Part shown: in pieces, positions 34,612 through 41,938 of the stretch
How the letters are laid out: each line of letters starts with the position of its first letter
Position numbering within the stretch: the stretch's first letter is position 1
Origin: Streptomyces sp. man185
GTDB lineage: Bacteria > Actinomycetota > Actinomycetes > Streptomycetales > Streptomycetaceae
Length of the DNA: 64,000 nucleotides
Direction of reading: 5' to 3'
Assembly: GCA_002551355.1 (NCBI GenBank)
Contig: NTHE01000001.1
Span: forward strand, 162,470 to 226,469
Translations under genes and position numbers: made by a program
Notes under the pieces: model-generated
What the model saw: the letters and a program-made list of their open reading frames with translations, nothing else
What the model was told of the DNA's origin: nothing
Databases searched by the model: none

Positions 34612-35301
34612 GTGCGACGCATGACCTCCGCCCTCCTCTCCCTGAGCGCCCTGCTGACCGCCTCCGTCCTGGCCGCCCCCGTAGCCGGGGCCACCCCGCA
34701 GAACGACCGGGCGGCCGCCGTACCCGCAGGCTGGGAGCCGGTGGACGGCTCCGAGCTGGCGCGGATCACCGGGGACGGCAAGAGAACCGAGGCCCCGTCG
34801 GCTCCCGACCGCAGCGCCTCGGGCGGCAGCGCCTCCGCCCTGGCGGACGAGTCCGGGACGTTCGCCCTCAAGTCGGCCCGCAACGGAAAGTTCACGGCCA
34901 CCGAGAAGAACTACACAGCACCCAACACCGGTGCGCTGCGGGCCCGTTCCGCAGAAGTGACCGGCGCATGGGAAGGCTTCGCCTTCGAATGGCACGAGGC
35001 CACCCAGACCTACGCTCTGAAGTCCCTGGCGAACAATCGCTATGTCGCGGTCGAGGGCAACTACACCGGCACCACGCAGAACCTGCTCCGCGCCCGCTCG
35101 ACCGGCGCGGGCACCTGGGAGCGGTTCAGCCTCTACCACAACGAGGACCTGGACCGCTGGGCGCTCCAGTCCGCGCTGAACGGCCGTTTCGTCGCCATGG
35201 AGAACGGCTACACGGGATCGCTCCAGTACGCGCTGCGCGCCCGTTCTCTCGAAGTCACGGGCTCGTGGGAGCAGTTCGAGCTCTACCAGATCGGTAGCTG
35301 A
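34612..35301 (+). CDS. Secreted protein with fascin/lectin-like beta-trefoil repeats
   Basis: 229 aa from a GTG at 34612 with GAGGAA upstream (TTG at 34597 less likely). Signal peptide RRMTSALLSLSALLTASVLA with cleavage near APVAGA. Three repeats each read like FALKSARNGKFTATEKNYT, YALKSLANNRYVAVEGNYTG and WALQSALNGRFVAMENGYTG, followed by LRARS and WE.F, typical of a beta-trefoil with carbohydrate- or actin-binding style. No catalytic motif. Exported; ligand unknown. Confidence 0.8.
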   Translation: MRRMTSALLSLSALLTASVLAAPVAGATPQNDRAAAVPAGWEPVDGSELARITGDGKRTEAPSAPDRSASGGSASALADESGTFALKSARNGKFTATEKNYTAPNTGALRARSAEVTGAWEGFAFEWHEATQTYALKSLANNRYVAVEGNYTGTTQNLLRARSTGAGTWERFSLYHNEDLDRWALQSALNGRFVAMENGYTGSLQYALRARSLEVTGSWEQFELYQIGS

Positions 35302-35332
35302 CCCGCCCGGGGGAGGGTGAGGACGGGTGCCA

Positions 35333-35365
35333 CCTCGTGGCCCCGCACGGAGCCGGGCCACGAGG
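35333..35365. terminator. Bidirectional terminator hairpin
   Basis: Perfect 11-bp stem CCTCGTGGCCC (35333-35343) with GGGCCACGAGG (35355-35365), loop of 11 nt, between two convergent stops (35301 and 35373). Confidence 0.7.
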
Positions 35366-35372
35366 CCCCGCC

Positions 35373-36014
35373 TCAGTCGGCGGCCCCCGCCAGCGGCCCG
35401 ACCCCCGGCCCGTCGAGGTCGCCGAGCGCCACCCGGCGTCCGGACACGGCCAGGAGCAGGGACAGGGCGGGGCCCGCCACCTCCGGCCCCTCCCCGATCG
35501 ACAGGTCGGCGTCCGTCGCCGTCAGCCGGACGGACGCCACCATCTCCTTCGCTCCGCCGAACGACGCCCCAGTCCGCACCTGGAGGCGCAACGCCCGGAC
35601 CACCGCCTCCTGCGGATAGGAGCGGACCAGGCCCACCGCCCGGCGGATGTCCTCGCCGTGGACGACCTCCTCGACCAGCCGGGTGTCGAGCGAGGCCGGC
35701 GGCGCCGTCGTCCGCGACACCACCCGGCGCAGCCGCTCCAGCGACTCCGCGGGCGAGGCCCCGCGCAGACGCTCCACACCGCGCGCGTTCTGCAGGTCGA
35801 AGTCGAACCTCGCCCGCACGAGTCCGGCGACGAAGCCGATACGTGTCGTCAGCGCGGTGTCCACGAGATGGGCGGCCACATCGTGCACGGTCCACCCCGC
35901 ACAGAGCGACGGCGCTCCCCACCGCCCGGGCTCCAGCCCCGCGAGGTCCTCGACCAGCGCCGCACGCTCGGCGTGCACCATGCGCCAGATCCCGCGTTTC
36001 GCGTCGCTCTTCAC
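35373..36014 (-). CDS. Maleylpyruvate isomerase-family mycothiol-dependent enzyme (DinB-like)
   Basis: 213 aa from a GTG at 36014 with GGAGG upstream. The N-terminal DinB-type four-helix domain contains WTVHDVAAHLVDTA, the HxxxH-like metal site, and VVHGEDIRRAVG supplies another His. This family binds a divalent metal and uses mycothiol, or has lost catalysis. The substrate is unknown. The proteins are frequent in Streptomyces and often have regulatory or detoxifying roles. Confidence 0.8.
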   Translation of the reverse strand: MKSDAKRGIWRMVHAERAALVEDLAGLEPGRWGAPSLCAGWTVHDVAAHLVDTALTTRIGFVAGLVRARFDFDLQNARGVERLRGASPAESLERLRRVVSRTTAPPASLDTRLVEEVVHGEDIRRAVGLVRSYPQEAVVRALRLQVRTGASFGGAKEMVASVRLTATDADLSIGEGPEVAGPALSLLLAVSGRRVALGDLDGPGVGPLAGAAD

Positions 36015-36204
36015 GGCTGCCTCCACTCGAACCGGTGGCCTGTGGCCTGTGGCCACGTCTGCCGTATGAGACCCCGGACGGCACCGAAACTCATCGCATC
36101 CGAGGACACCGGATCCTCATCCATCAGACATGGATCAAGAAAGGCGATCTTGTCCCCTTGTGTCATGACTTCGTAACAGCGCGCCGACGGCACAACTCCT
36201 CCGC

Positions 36205-36231
36205 GTCACGACCTGTCCGACAGGGTGTGAC
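36205..36231. promoter_or_regulatory. 27-bp inverted repeat before the SapA-like gene
   Basis: GTCACGACCTGTC and GACAGGGTGTGAC are separated by one base and match at 11 of 13 positions. It lies 82 bp upstream of the secreted-protein start at 36313, so it is either an operator or a structured leader. The rest of the gap 36015-36204 shows no gene. Confidence 0.4.
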
Positions 36232-36312
36232 TCACGCCACTTCGAGGGGTGGGGCTCCGGGGCGCCCGACCAGGCGTCGCGCAGTGACCGCATCAAGAAA
36301 CCGGGGAACGAC

Positions 36313-36786
36313 ATGACCAACATCCGACGTGCGTCAGCCATCGGCGCAGCCGTCACCGCCACCGCCTGCGCCGCGGTCGCCCTCGCACCGGCCGCCGTCG
36401 CGGCGGAGCCGACCGCCCACCGGGCCACCGCCGCGACGAAGGCGGCGGCCGCGAAGTACAACGGCGCGTGTGGCGGCGGCTACTCCGTGGTGAACTCCGC
36501 CCAGATCGGCTCCAAGGGCACGGTTTTCCTCACCTACAACTCCGCCACCGGCAAGAACTGCGTGGTGACCATCCGCACCAAGCCCGGAAAGGCCGTGCAC
36601 ATGACGGCCTCGCTCGGCTTCGCCTCGCCCACCACGACGGTCTCGGACACGGGGTACTACACCACGTACGCGGGACCGGTCCACCTCGACGCACGCGGCC
36701 TGTGCGTGACGTGGCGCGGTGAGATCTCCGGCGAGGTGGCGGGCAAGAACGGCACCAACTGCGGCTCCCTGGCCGCGAACCGGTGA
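36313..36786 (+). CDS. Secreted spore-associated protein A-like protein
   Basis: 157 aa. Signal peptide MTNIRRASAIGAAVTATACA with an AVA-type cleavage near residue 31. The mature part starts after an Ala/Thr-rich stretch and contains YNGACGGGYSVVNSAQIGSK, FLTYNSATGKNCVVTIRTKP and four Cys, matching SapA-like Streptomyces exported proteins as I recall them. Function is unknown; SapA coats spores. It is followed by a very long perfect hairpin. Confidence 0.75.
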   Translation: MTNIRRASAIGAAVTATACAAVALAPAAVAAEPTAHRATAATKAAAAKYNGACGGGYSVVNSAQIGSKGTVFLTYNSATGKNCVVTIRTKPGKAVHMTASLGFASPTTTVSDTGYYTTYAGPVHLDARGLCVTWRGEISGEVAGKNGTNCGSLAANR

Positions 36787-36810
36787 CGAACCCGCACTGA
36801 TCCGATCCTC

Positions 36811-36854
36811 GGCGGCCCGGCGGGTGGTGTGCGCACACCACCCGCCGGGCCGCC
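36811..36854. terminator. Perfect 44-bp palindrome, transcription terminator
   Basis: The two 22-bp arms (36811-36832 and 36833-36854) match at every position with no loop base; the centre is GTGCGCAC. It lies 25 bp after the SapA-like stop and before the end of the convergent cupin gene at 36915. Confidence 0.75.
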
Positions 36855-36914
36855 CCACGTGGCGGGACGTACGGGATCTCCGGCGCGGGGCCCGCACAGA
36901 GGCGGCGGGGTGCG

Positions 36915-37316
36915 CTACCGCGTAACAGCGGAAGTGTGCGGGTGCTCGCCTCGGCCATCCACCGCATAGCCGGGAACGGACGGCCACCGGACCGTCAGTA
37001 CCACCGACTCCTCCTCCGCGAACCATGAGTGATCGACTCCGCGTCCCCACACGACGTAATCACCCTGCTCCTCCAGAAGGACACTGCGGCCCGGCAGTTC
37101 GACGCGGAAGCGGCCACTGATGAGAACCAGGAGAGCCGTGCGTTCCTCGCCCCTCACCCACTGCGCTCGCTCATCGGCGCGGGGATGGACGCCCCATTTG
37201 ATCTCCACGGCCTCGCTGTGACGAGGGTCGCCCACGTCCTTGAAGTGCCCGAGGAGCCATCCTCGGTCCAGTGCCGCGTCCTTGCCCGCGTTGCCCACGT
37301 ACACGCTGTCATCCAC
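36915..37316 (-). CDS. Cupin-domain protein
   Basis: 133 aa from a GTG at 37316. It starts MDDSVYVGNAGKDAALDRGW, with a beta-barrel pattern ALLVLISGRFRVELPGRSVL, then EQGDYVVWGRGVDHSWFAEE. The second cupin His is in VDHSWFAE; the first motif is degenerate. TAGCGT (37325-37330) sits 8 nt upstream of the start, suggesting a leaderless message. Probable small-molecule-sensing or isomerase-like cupin; no function assigned. Confidence 0.65.
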   Translation of the reverse strand: MDDSVYVGNAGKDAALDRGWLLGHFKDVGDPRHSEAVEIKWGVHPRADERAQWVRGEERTALLVLISGRFRVELPGRSVLLEEQGDYVVWGRGVDHSWFAEEESVVLTVRWPSVPGYAVDGRGEHPHTSAVTR

Positions 37317-37607
37317 GTGATCGGACGCTAGCAGCCCCACTCGTGCCCGCGGCCCAGGCTTCCGGCACACGGTCCCGGTCCGGCCCGGATCCCGCCGCCG
37401 TGCCGGCGGTCGGCATCGGGCTTGTCGGGGCGCGGGCCCCGGGAAGGTCCGGCGTCACGCAGCGGGGCGGAAGATCGGGAGTGGCAGGGCACGTGCGGTC
37501 ATGGGTCCCACCTGCTGGGCGAGGGGGCTGAGCGGTCTCTCACCAGTAGTTCGTAGCCGCCCGGCGAGGGGATTGGGCACGGCCGGGCCACCCGCGCATC
37601 CCCTGCC

Positions 37608-37652
37608 CCCGCCCCGTCCGCCCGGTCCCCTGTTCCGGGCGGACGGGGCGGG
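37608..37652. terminator. Strong hairpin downstream of the second cupin gene
   Basis: Perfect 18-bp stem (arms 37608-37625 and 37635-37652) with a 9-nt loop TCCCCTGTT, 54 bp past the leftward stop at 37707. The remaining 290 bp up to the first cupin's start show no convincing gene. Confidence 0.75.
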
Positions 37653-37706
37653 ACAGCCGGGTCCCCGTCGGCCACCTGGACCGCCCAGGCACCCAGGCCC
37701 AGACGC

Positions 37707-38108
37707 TCAGGCGGCCATCAGCGAGACGCCGAGCATCCGCGCCCCCGTCTCCGTACGCGGGCGGTGTTCGCTGCCCGGCGCGAACACCACGTACGTCCCC
37801 GGCCCATGGCGCTCCCCGCCGTCGATGACCTCGCCGCTCAGGACGAAGTACCGCTCCTCGGTGGGGTGTTCGTCGACCTCGGGCCACTCCGTGCCCGCCG
37901 AGAAGTCGATCAGCCAGCCCCGGGCGTACGCCGTGCCCGGCAGCCTCCGGCGCCAGATGCCGGGAGCCACCTCGTGCGGCTCGACGTCGTCGACCTGGAC
38001 GACGGTCTTCAGGCCGCTGGCCTCCGGAGTGTTCGCCTTCAGGACGCTCGCCTCCGGAGTGTTCGCCCTCAGGACGCTCGGCGCGTCTCTTCGCGTGTCC
38101 TCGCTCAT
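37707..38108 (-). CDS. Cupin-domain protein with N-terminal peptide repeats
   Basis: 133 aa from the ATG at 38108. Residues 12-35 hold two to three repeats of about ten residues (LRANTPEASV, LKANTPEASG). The cupin barrel follows, with VDEHPTEERYFVLSGEV and PGTYVVFAPGSEH as the two motifs. Probably a small cupin that binds a metal and an effector. Divergent from a GlxA regulator (71 bp apart), so the regulator may control it. Confidence 0.75.
   Translation of the reverse strand: MSEDTRRDAPSVLRANTPEASVLKANTPEASGLKTVVQVDDVEPHEVAPGIWRRRLPGTAYARGWLIDFSAGTEWPEVDEHPTEERYFVLSGEVIDGGERHGPGTYVVFAPGSEHRPRTETGARMLGVSLMAA
38021..38080. repeat. 30-bp tandem duplication within the cupin gene
   Basis: Units 38021-38050 and 38051-38080 differ at one position only. 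Each codes ten residues (VLRANTPEAS / VLKANTPEAS), and a partial third unit precedes. Its in-frame length allows expansion or contraction without loss of the gene. Confidence 0.75.
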
Positions 38109-38179
38109 GGCTCCACCGTGCCGCGCGACGGGCACCCCGCACGAGTGTCCCACCTGACATCCTCAGGTACTTTTCTGCC

Positions 38180-39172
38180 ATGCCCGCATCCCGGCAGCAT
38201 CACGTGGTGGCGCTGCTCAACGAGCCGCAGTCGCCCTTCGAACTCGCCTGTGCCGCCGAGGTCTTCGGCAGCGTCCGCCCGGATCTGCCCGCGCACTACA
38301 CCTTCGAGGTCTGCACGCGGCGGCCCGGCCCCCTGCCGACCACCGTCGGGCACGCACTGCTCGTCGAGAGCGGCCTGGACGCACTGCGGCGGGCGGACAC
38401 CGTGATCGTGCCGGGCTGGCAGCCGGCCGGCGGGCCCGTACCGGACGACGTCCTCGACGCGCTGCGGGCGGCGCACCGGCGCGGGGCGCGGATCGTGTCC
38501 ATCTGCACCGGCGCGTTCGTCCTCGCACGTGCCGGGCTGCTGGTGGGGCGCCGCGCGACCACCCACTGGCGGCGGAGCGGCCAACTGGCCGACGCCTTCC
38601 CCGAGGTGACCGTCGTCGAGGACGTGCTGTACGTCGACCACGGCGACGTGGCGACCAGCGCGGGCAGCGGCGCGGGCATCGATCTCTGCCTCCACCTCGT
38701 ACGGTCCGACCTGGGCTCGTCCTACGCCTCCCAGGTGGCCCGGAGCATGGTGCTGCCGCCGCACCGGGAGGGCAGCCAGCTCCAGTACGCGGCCCCGCCC
38801 ACCCCCACGGGCCAGGGCACGGACGTCTCGCTCGCCCCGGTCCTGGAGTGGGCGCTGACCCGGCTGGGCACGGACCTCTCCGTCGCCCGGCTGGCCGGGC
38901 ACGCCGGGCTCTCCCCGCGCACCTTCGCCCGCCGGTTCGCCCGCCAGGTCGGTGTCAGCCCCGGGCAGTGGCTGCTCCAGCAGCGCATCGACGCGGCACG
39001 GTCCCTGCTGGAGCGGACCGACCTGCCCGTGGAGACGGTCGCCGCCCGGGTGGGCCTGTCCTCTGCGGTCAACCTGCGGCGCCGGTTCCGTACCGCGCTG
39101 GGGACGACGCCCGGCTCATACCGCCGCCTCTTCGGCGAAGCGGCAACAGCAAAGGGAGAGGCTGACCGCTGA
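38180..39172 (+). CDS. GlxA-type transcriptional regulator (DJ-1/PfpI plus AraC HTH)
   Basis: 330 aa. Residues 1-190 are a DJ-1/PfpI domain with the nucleophile-elbow-like VSICTGAFVLA (Cys in the elbow). Residues about 220-325 are an AraC HTH pair (DLSVARLAGHAGLSPRTFAR, LPVETVAARVGLSSAVNLRR). Such regulators sense small ligands. Divergent from the repeat-bearing cupin gene. It ends 39172, in the same frame as the headless gene that follows. Confidence 0.9.
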   Translation: MPASRQHHVVALLNEPQSPFELACAAEVFGSVRPDLPAHYTFEVCTRRPGPLPTTVGHALLVESGLDALRRADTVIVPGWQPAGGPVPDDVLDALRAAHRRGARIVSICTGAFVLARAGLLVGRRATTHWRRSGQLADAFPEVTVVEDVLYVDHGDVATSAGSGAGIDLCLHLVRSDLGSSYASQVARSMVLPPHREGSQLQYAAPPTPTGQGTDVSLAPVLEWALTRLGTDLSVARLAGHAGLSPRTFARRFARQVGVSPGQWLLQQRIDAARSLLERTDLPVETVAARVGLSSAVNLRRRFRTALGTTPGSYRRLFGEAATAKGEADR

Positions 39173-39910
39173 CCGAACAGGCTGGCCCAGGCGATCAAGG
39201 AGGCGGAGGAAGAGGGCGAGGGCGAGGACTGCGCGCCCGAGCACGACCTCACCGCCGAGGTGACCGGCCTGCCGGAGAAGCTCGTCGCCGGGACGACCAC
39301 GAGCTTCTCCGTCCGGGTGACCAACGGCTCCGACCGGCACATGGACGACGTCATCGCGTACGCCGGAGTCCACGCGACCGACAAGACCGGTCGCGAGGAG
39401 ACGGGCGAGTTCTTCCGCCTCCAGTGGTCCACCACCTCCTCCCCCAAGTGGCAGACCGCCGACGAGAACACCTACATCGACAGCGTCGGCGCCCTGAAGC
39501 CCGGCGCGCACGCCGATGTGAAGCTGCGCCTCACCCTCGACAAGGCCACCCCCGCCGGCAACGGCGTCGCGTTCATCGCGGCCGACTTCTCCAACGAGGA
39601 CGGCTCCTGCGGCGGAGCGCCCGGCGCGGACATGTACGAGTTCGACGTCAAGGCCGCCGACAGCAAGCCCGGCAAGCCGAAGGACGCCAAGCCCTCCGCC
39701 ACCACGAAGCCCGGAGCCGGCAACACCGGTACCACGCCGCAGGGTTCGACGTCGGGCACCCCGGCGGCGACCGGCACGAACGGCAGCCTCGCCGCCACGG
39801 GTTCGTCGTCCGCCACCACCACGATCGCTCTCACGGGCGGCGCGGCCGTGCTGCTCGGCGGGGCTGCGGTGTTCGTCGCCCGACGCCGGAGGACCGGCGC
39901 GGACGTCTGA
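39173..39910 (+). pseudogene. 5'-truncated LAxTG-type cell-wall-anchored protein
   Basis: After the GlxA TGA the same frame continues in coding style: PNRLAQAIKEAEEEGEGEDC, then APEHDLTAEVTGLPEKLVAG and a full exported domain with two Cys. The C-terminus has LAATG, a hydrophobic helix (IALTGGAAVLLGGAAVFVA) and RRRRTGADV, a sortase class E-like signal. No signal peptide, start codon with a ribosome site, or N-terminal part is present; the first GTG is at 39260. It looks decapitated by a deletion that ended at the GlxA stop. Confidence 0.7.
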
Positions 39911-39935
39911 TCGCGAGGACGATGAAGGGTGAGGA

Positions 39936-39962
39936 GGCGGGGGCCTTGTACGGGCCCCCGCC
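39936..39962. terminator. Hairpin after the truncated cell-wall protein
   Basis: Perfect 10-bp stem GGCGGGGGCC (39936-39945) with GGCCCCCGCC (39953-39962), loop TTGTACG, 25 bp past the stop at 39910. It also faces the convergent gene at 40120. Confidence 0.65.
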
Positions 39963-40119
39963 CCCTCCCGTCGTCACGGGCCCCCGGCCCCCTTCTCCTC
40001 GCATCAAGGCCGCACCCCTCGACGCCGCGACCGCTCTTCCCGCTCGACCGGTCCGGCTCCGGCCACGGGGCCTGCCGCTGTCCCTGGGCCGGGGGCAACA
40101 CGTCGCTCCGGCCCACCAG

Positions 40120-41124
40120 TCAGGCCGACCGGAACCGGCTCCGGTACTCCGTCGGCGTCGCGTTCAACCGCCGCCGGAACGCCCGTACCAGAGTGTCCAC
40201 GGTGCCGAATCCGCAGACGGAGGCGATGCGTTCGAGGGTGGCGTCGGAGGACTCCAGCTCGTTGCGGGCCTTCTCGACGCGTACGGACTCGATGTAGGCG
40301 TGCGGGGTCATGCCGAGTTCGGTCTTGAAGATGCGGGCCAGGTGACGGTCGCTGACATGCGCGAACGCCGCGAGGTCCGCGACGGTGAGCCGACGGCCGA
40401 TGTTGCGCAGGATGTGGTGGCGGAGATCCTCGATGCGCCGCGTCGCGGAGATCTGCTCCAGCGGAACGCTGAACTGGCTCTGTCCGCTCTGCCGCTTCAG
40501 ATACATCACGAGCTGCCGGGCGACGCGCAGCGCGACGGCCTCGCCGAGGTCGTCCGCGATCAGGGCGAGCGACAGGTCGAGGCAGGCGCTGATGCCGGCC
40601 CCGGTCCACACATCGCCCTCGCGGATGAAGATCGGGTCGGCGTCGACCTCGACCTCCGGGTGATCGGCGGCGAGTTGCCGCGCGGTCGACCAGTGGGTGG
40701 TGGCGCGCTTGCCGTCGAGCAGCCCGGCGGCGGCCAGCAGATGCGCCCCGACGCAGACGGAGGTGACGCGGCGGGTGCGCGCGGCGAGTTCCCTCACCCG
40801 CTCCACCAGCTCGGGGTCGACGAGGGCGTGCACCCGCCGCTCGCTGTCGATCTCCACCGAGCCGGGCACGATGAGGGTGTCGATGCTGCGCCGGGCGGCC
40901 TCCTCGAAGGTGAGGTCCGGCAGGATGCGGACCCCGGCACCGGTGGTGACGGGCTCCAATGCCACGGCGGCCAGGACGACTTCGTATCCCGCCGCGTCGT
41001 CGGTCTCGCGTCGGGCGAGGGAGAACACCTCCGGGGGCCCGGTGACGTCGAGCAGATCGACGCCGTCGAAGAGCACGATGACGACGAGCCGCCGGAGGGT
41101 GGCCGTTCGCTCGCCGGTGTCCAT
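40120..41124 (-). CDS. GlxA-type transcriptional regulator
   Basis: 334 aa from the ATG at 41124, preceded by AGGAGG. The DJ-1/PfpI domain has RVTSVCVGAHLLAAAGLLDG (Cys elbow); the AraC HTH has LTVADLAAFAHVSDRHLARI and LERIASVCGFGTVDTLVRAF. Divergent from an isochorismatase-family hydrolase, 154 bp away, which is its likely target. Confidence 0.9.
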   Translation of the reverse strand: MDTGERTATLRRLVVIVLFDGVDLLDVTGPPEVFSLARRETDDAAGYEVVLAAVALEPVTTGAGVRILPDLTFEEAARRSIDTLIVPGSVEIDSERRVHALVDPELVERVRELAARTRRVTSVCVGAHLLAAAGLLDGKRATTHWSTARQLAADHPEVEVDADPIFIREGDVWTGAGISACLDLSLALIADDLGEAVALRVARQLVMYLKRQSGQSQFSVPLEQISATRRIEDLRHHILRNIGRRLTVADLAAFAHVSDRHLARIFKTELGMTPHAYIESVRVEKARNELESSDATLERIASVCGFGTVDTLVRAFRRRLNATPTEYRSRFRSA

Positions 41125-41278
41125 GGGGTACCTCCTGACGCCGATGACTCCCACCCATGTCGGTATCTGCATGCTAGACGTCATTGTGGACATGCGAGGC
41201 GGCTCCTAGCGTGGAGAACAGCTCGCCGCACGGAACGGGCGAGCACCTCCCCGACGTACGACCCCGAGAGGTACACCC

Positions 41279-41863
41279 ATGTCCCGAACCACCCTGCGCG
41301 AACTCAACGGCTTCGACGCGACCCCGGCCGCGCTGACCGGCTCGACGCTGATCCTGATCGACCTCCAGAACACCTACACCCGTGGCGTGATGGAACTCGA
41401 CGGCTGGCAGGCCTCGTTGGACGCCGCCGCGCAGCTGCTGGAACGGGCCCGCGAGGCGGGGACGAAGGTCGTCCATGTCATCAACGACGGCGGGGAGGGA
41501 ACGCCGTACGACATCCGGGCCGAGATCGGACGGATCCACCCGGCCGTCGCCCCGGCCGACGGAGAGGCCGTCGTCATCAAGCAGGCCCCGAACGCCTTCC
41601 ACGGCACCGACCTCGGCGAGCACGTCCCCGAGGGCCAGGACGTGATCATCGCCGGCTGGATGACGCACATGTGCGTGGCGTTCACGGCCCAGGGCGCGTT
41701 CCTGCGCGGCAACCGCCCCACCGTCGTCGCCGACGCCTGCGCGACCCGGTCCCTGCCGGTCGCCGGAACCGACCTCGACGCCTGCCAGGTGCACTACGGC
41801 GCCCTGGCCACCATCGGCGACCTGTACGGGGTGGTGGTCCCGACGCAGAAGTCCCTGAAGTAG
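41279..41863 (+). CDS. Isochorismatase-family cysteine hydrolase
   Basis: 194 aa. The triad is visible: Asp in LILIDLQNTY, Lys in IKQAPNAFHG, Cys in WMTHMCVAFT. Fold and length fit nicotinamidase/isochorismatase relatives, which hydrolyse amides or isochorismate ethers. The substrate is unknown. It is probably controlled by the divergent GlxA regulator. Confidence 0.9.
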   Translation: MSRTTLRELNGFDATPAALTGSTLILIDLQNTYTRGVMELDGWQASLDAAAQLLERAREAGTKVVHVINDGGEGTPYDIRAEIGRIHPAVAPADGEAVVIKQAPNAFHGTDLGEHVPEGQDVIIAGWMTHMCVAFTAQGAFLRGNRPTVVADACATRSLPVAGTDLDACQVHYGALATIGDLYGVVVPTQKSLK

Positions 41864-41938
41864 CCCTTCTCCCGGACCTCCTCTCCCTCGCCGGGGACGA
41901 CTTCACCCCCCGGCGGCGGCCCTCAGTAGGGTTTCCGG

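Noticed and set aside
41125..41278. GlxA operator in the gap before the isochorismatase gene
   Set aside because: ATGTC and GACAT half-sites exist but are only 5 bp and widely spaced; too weak to list as a feature.
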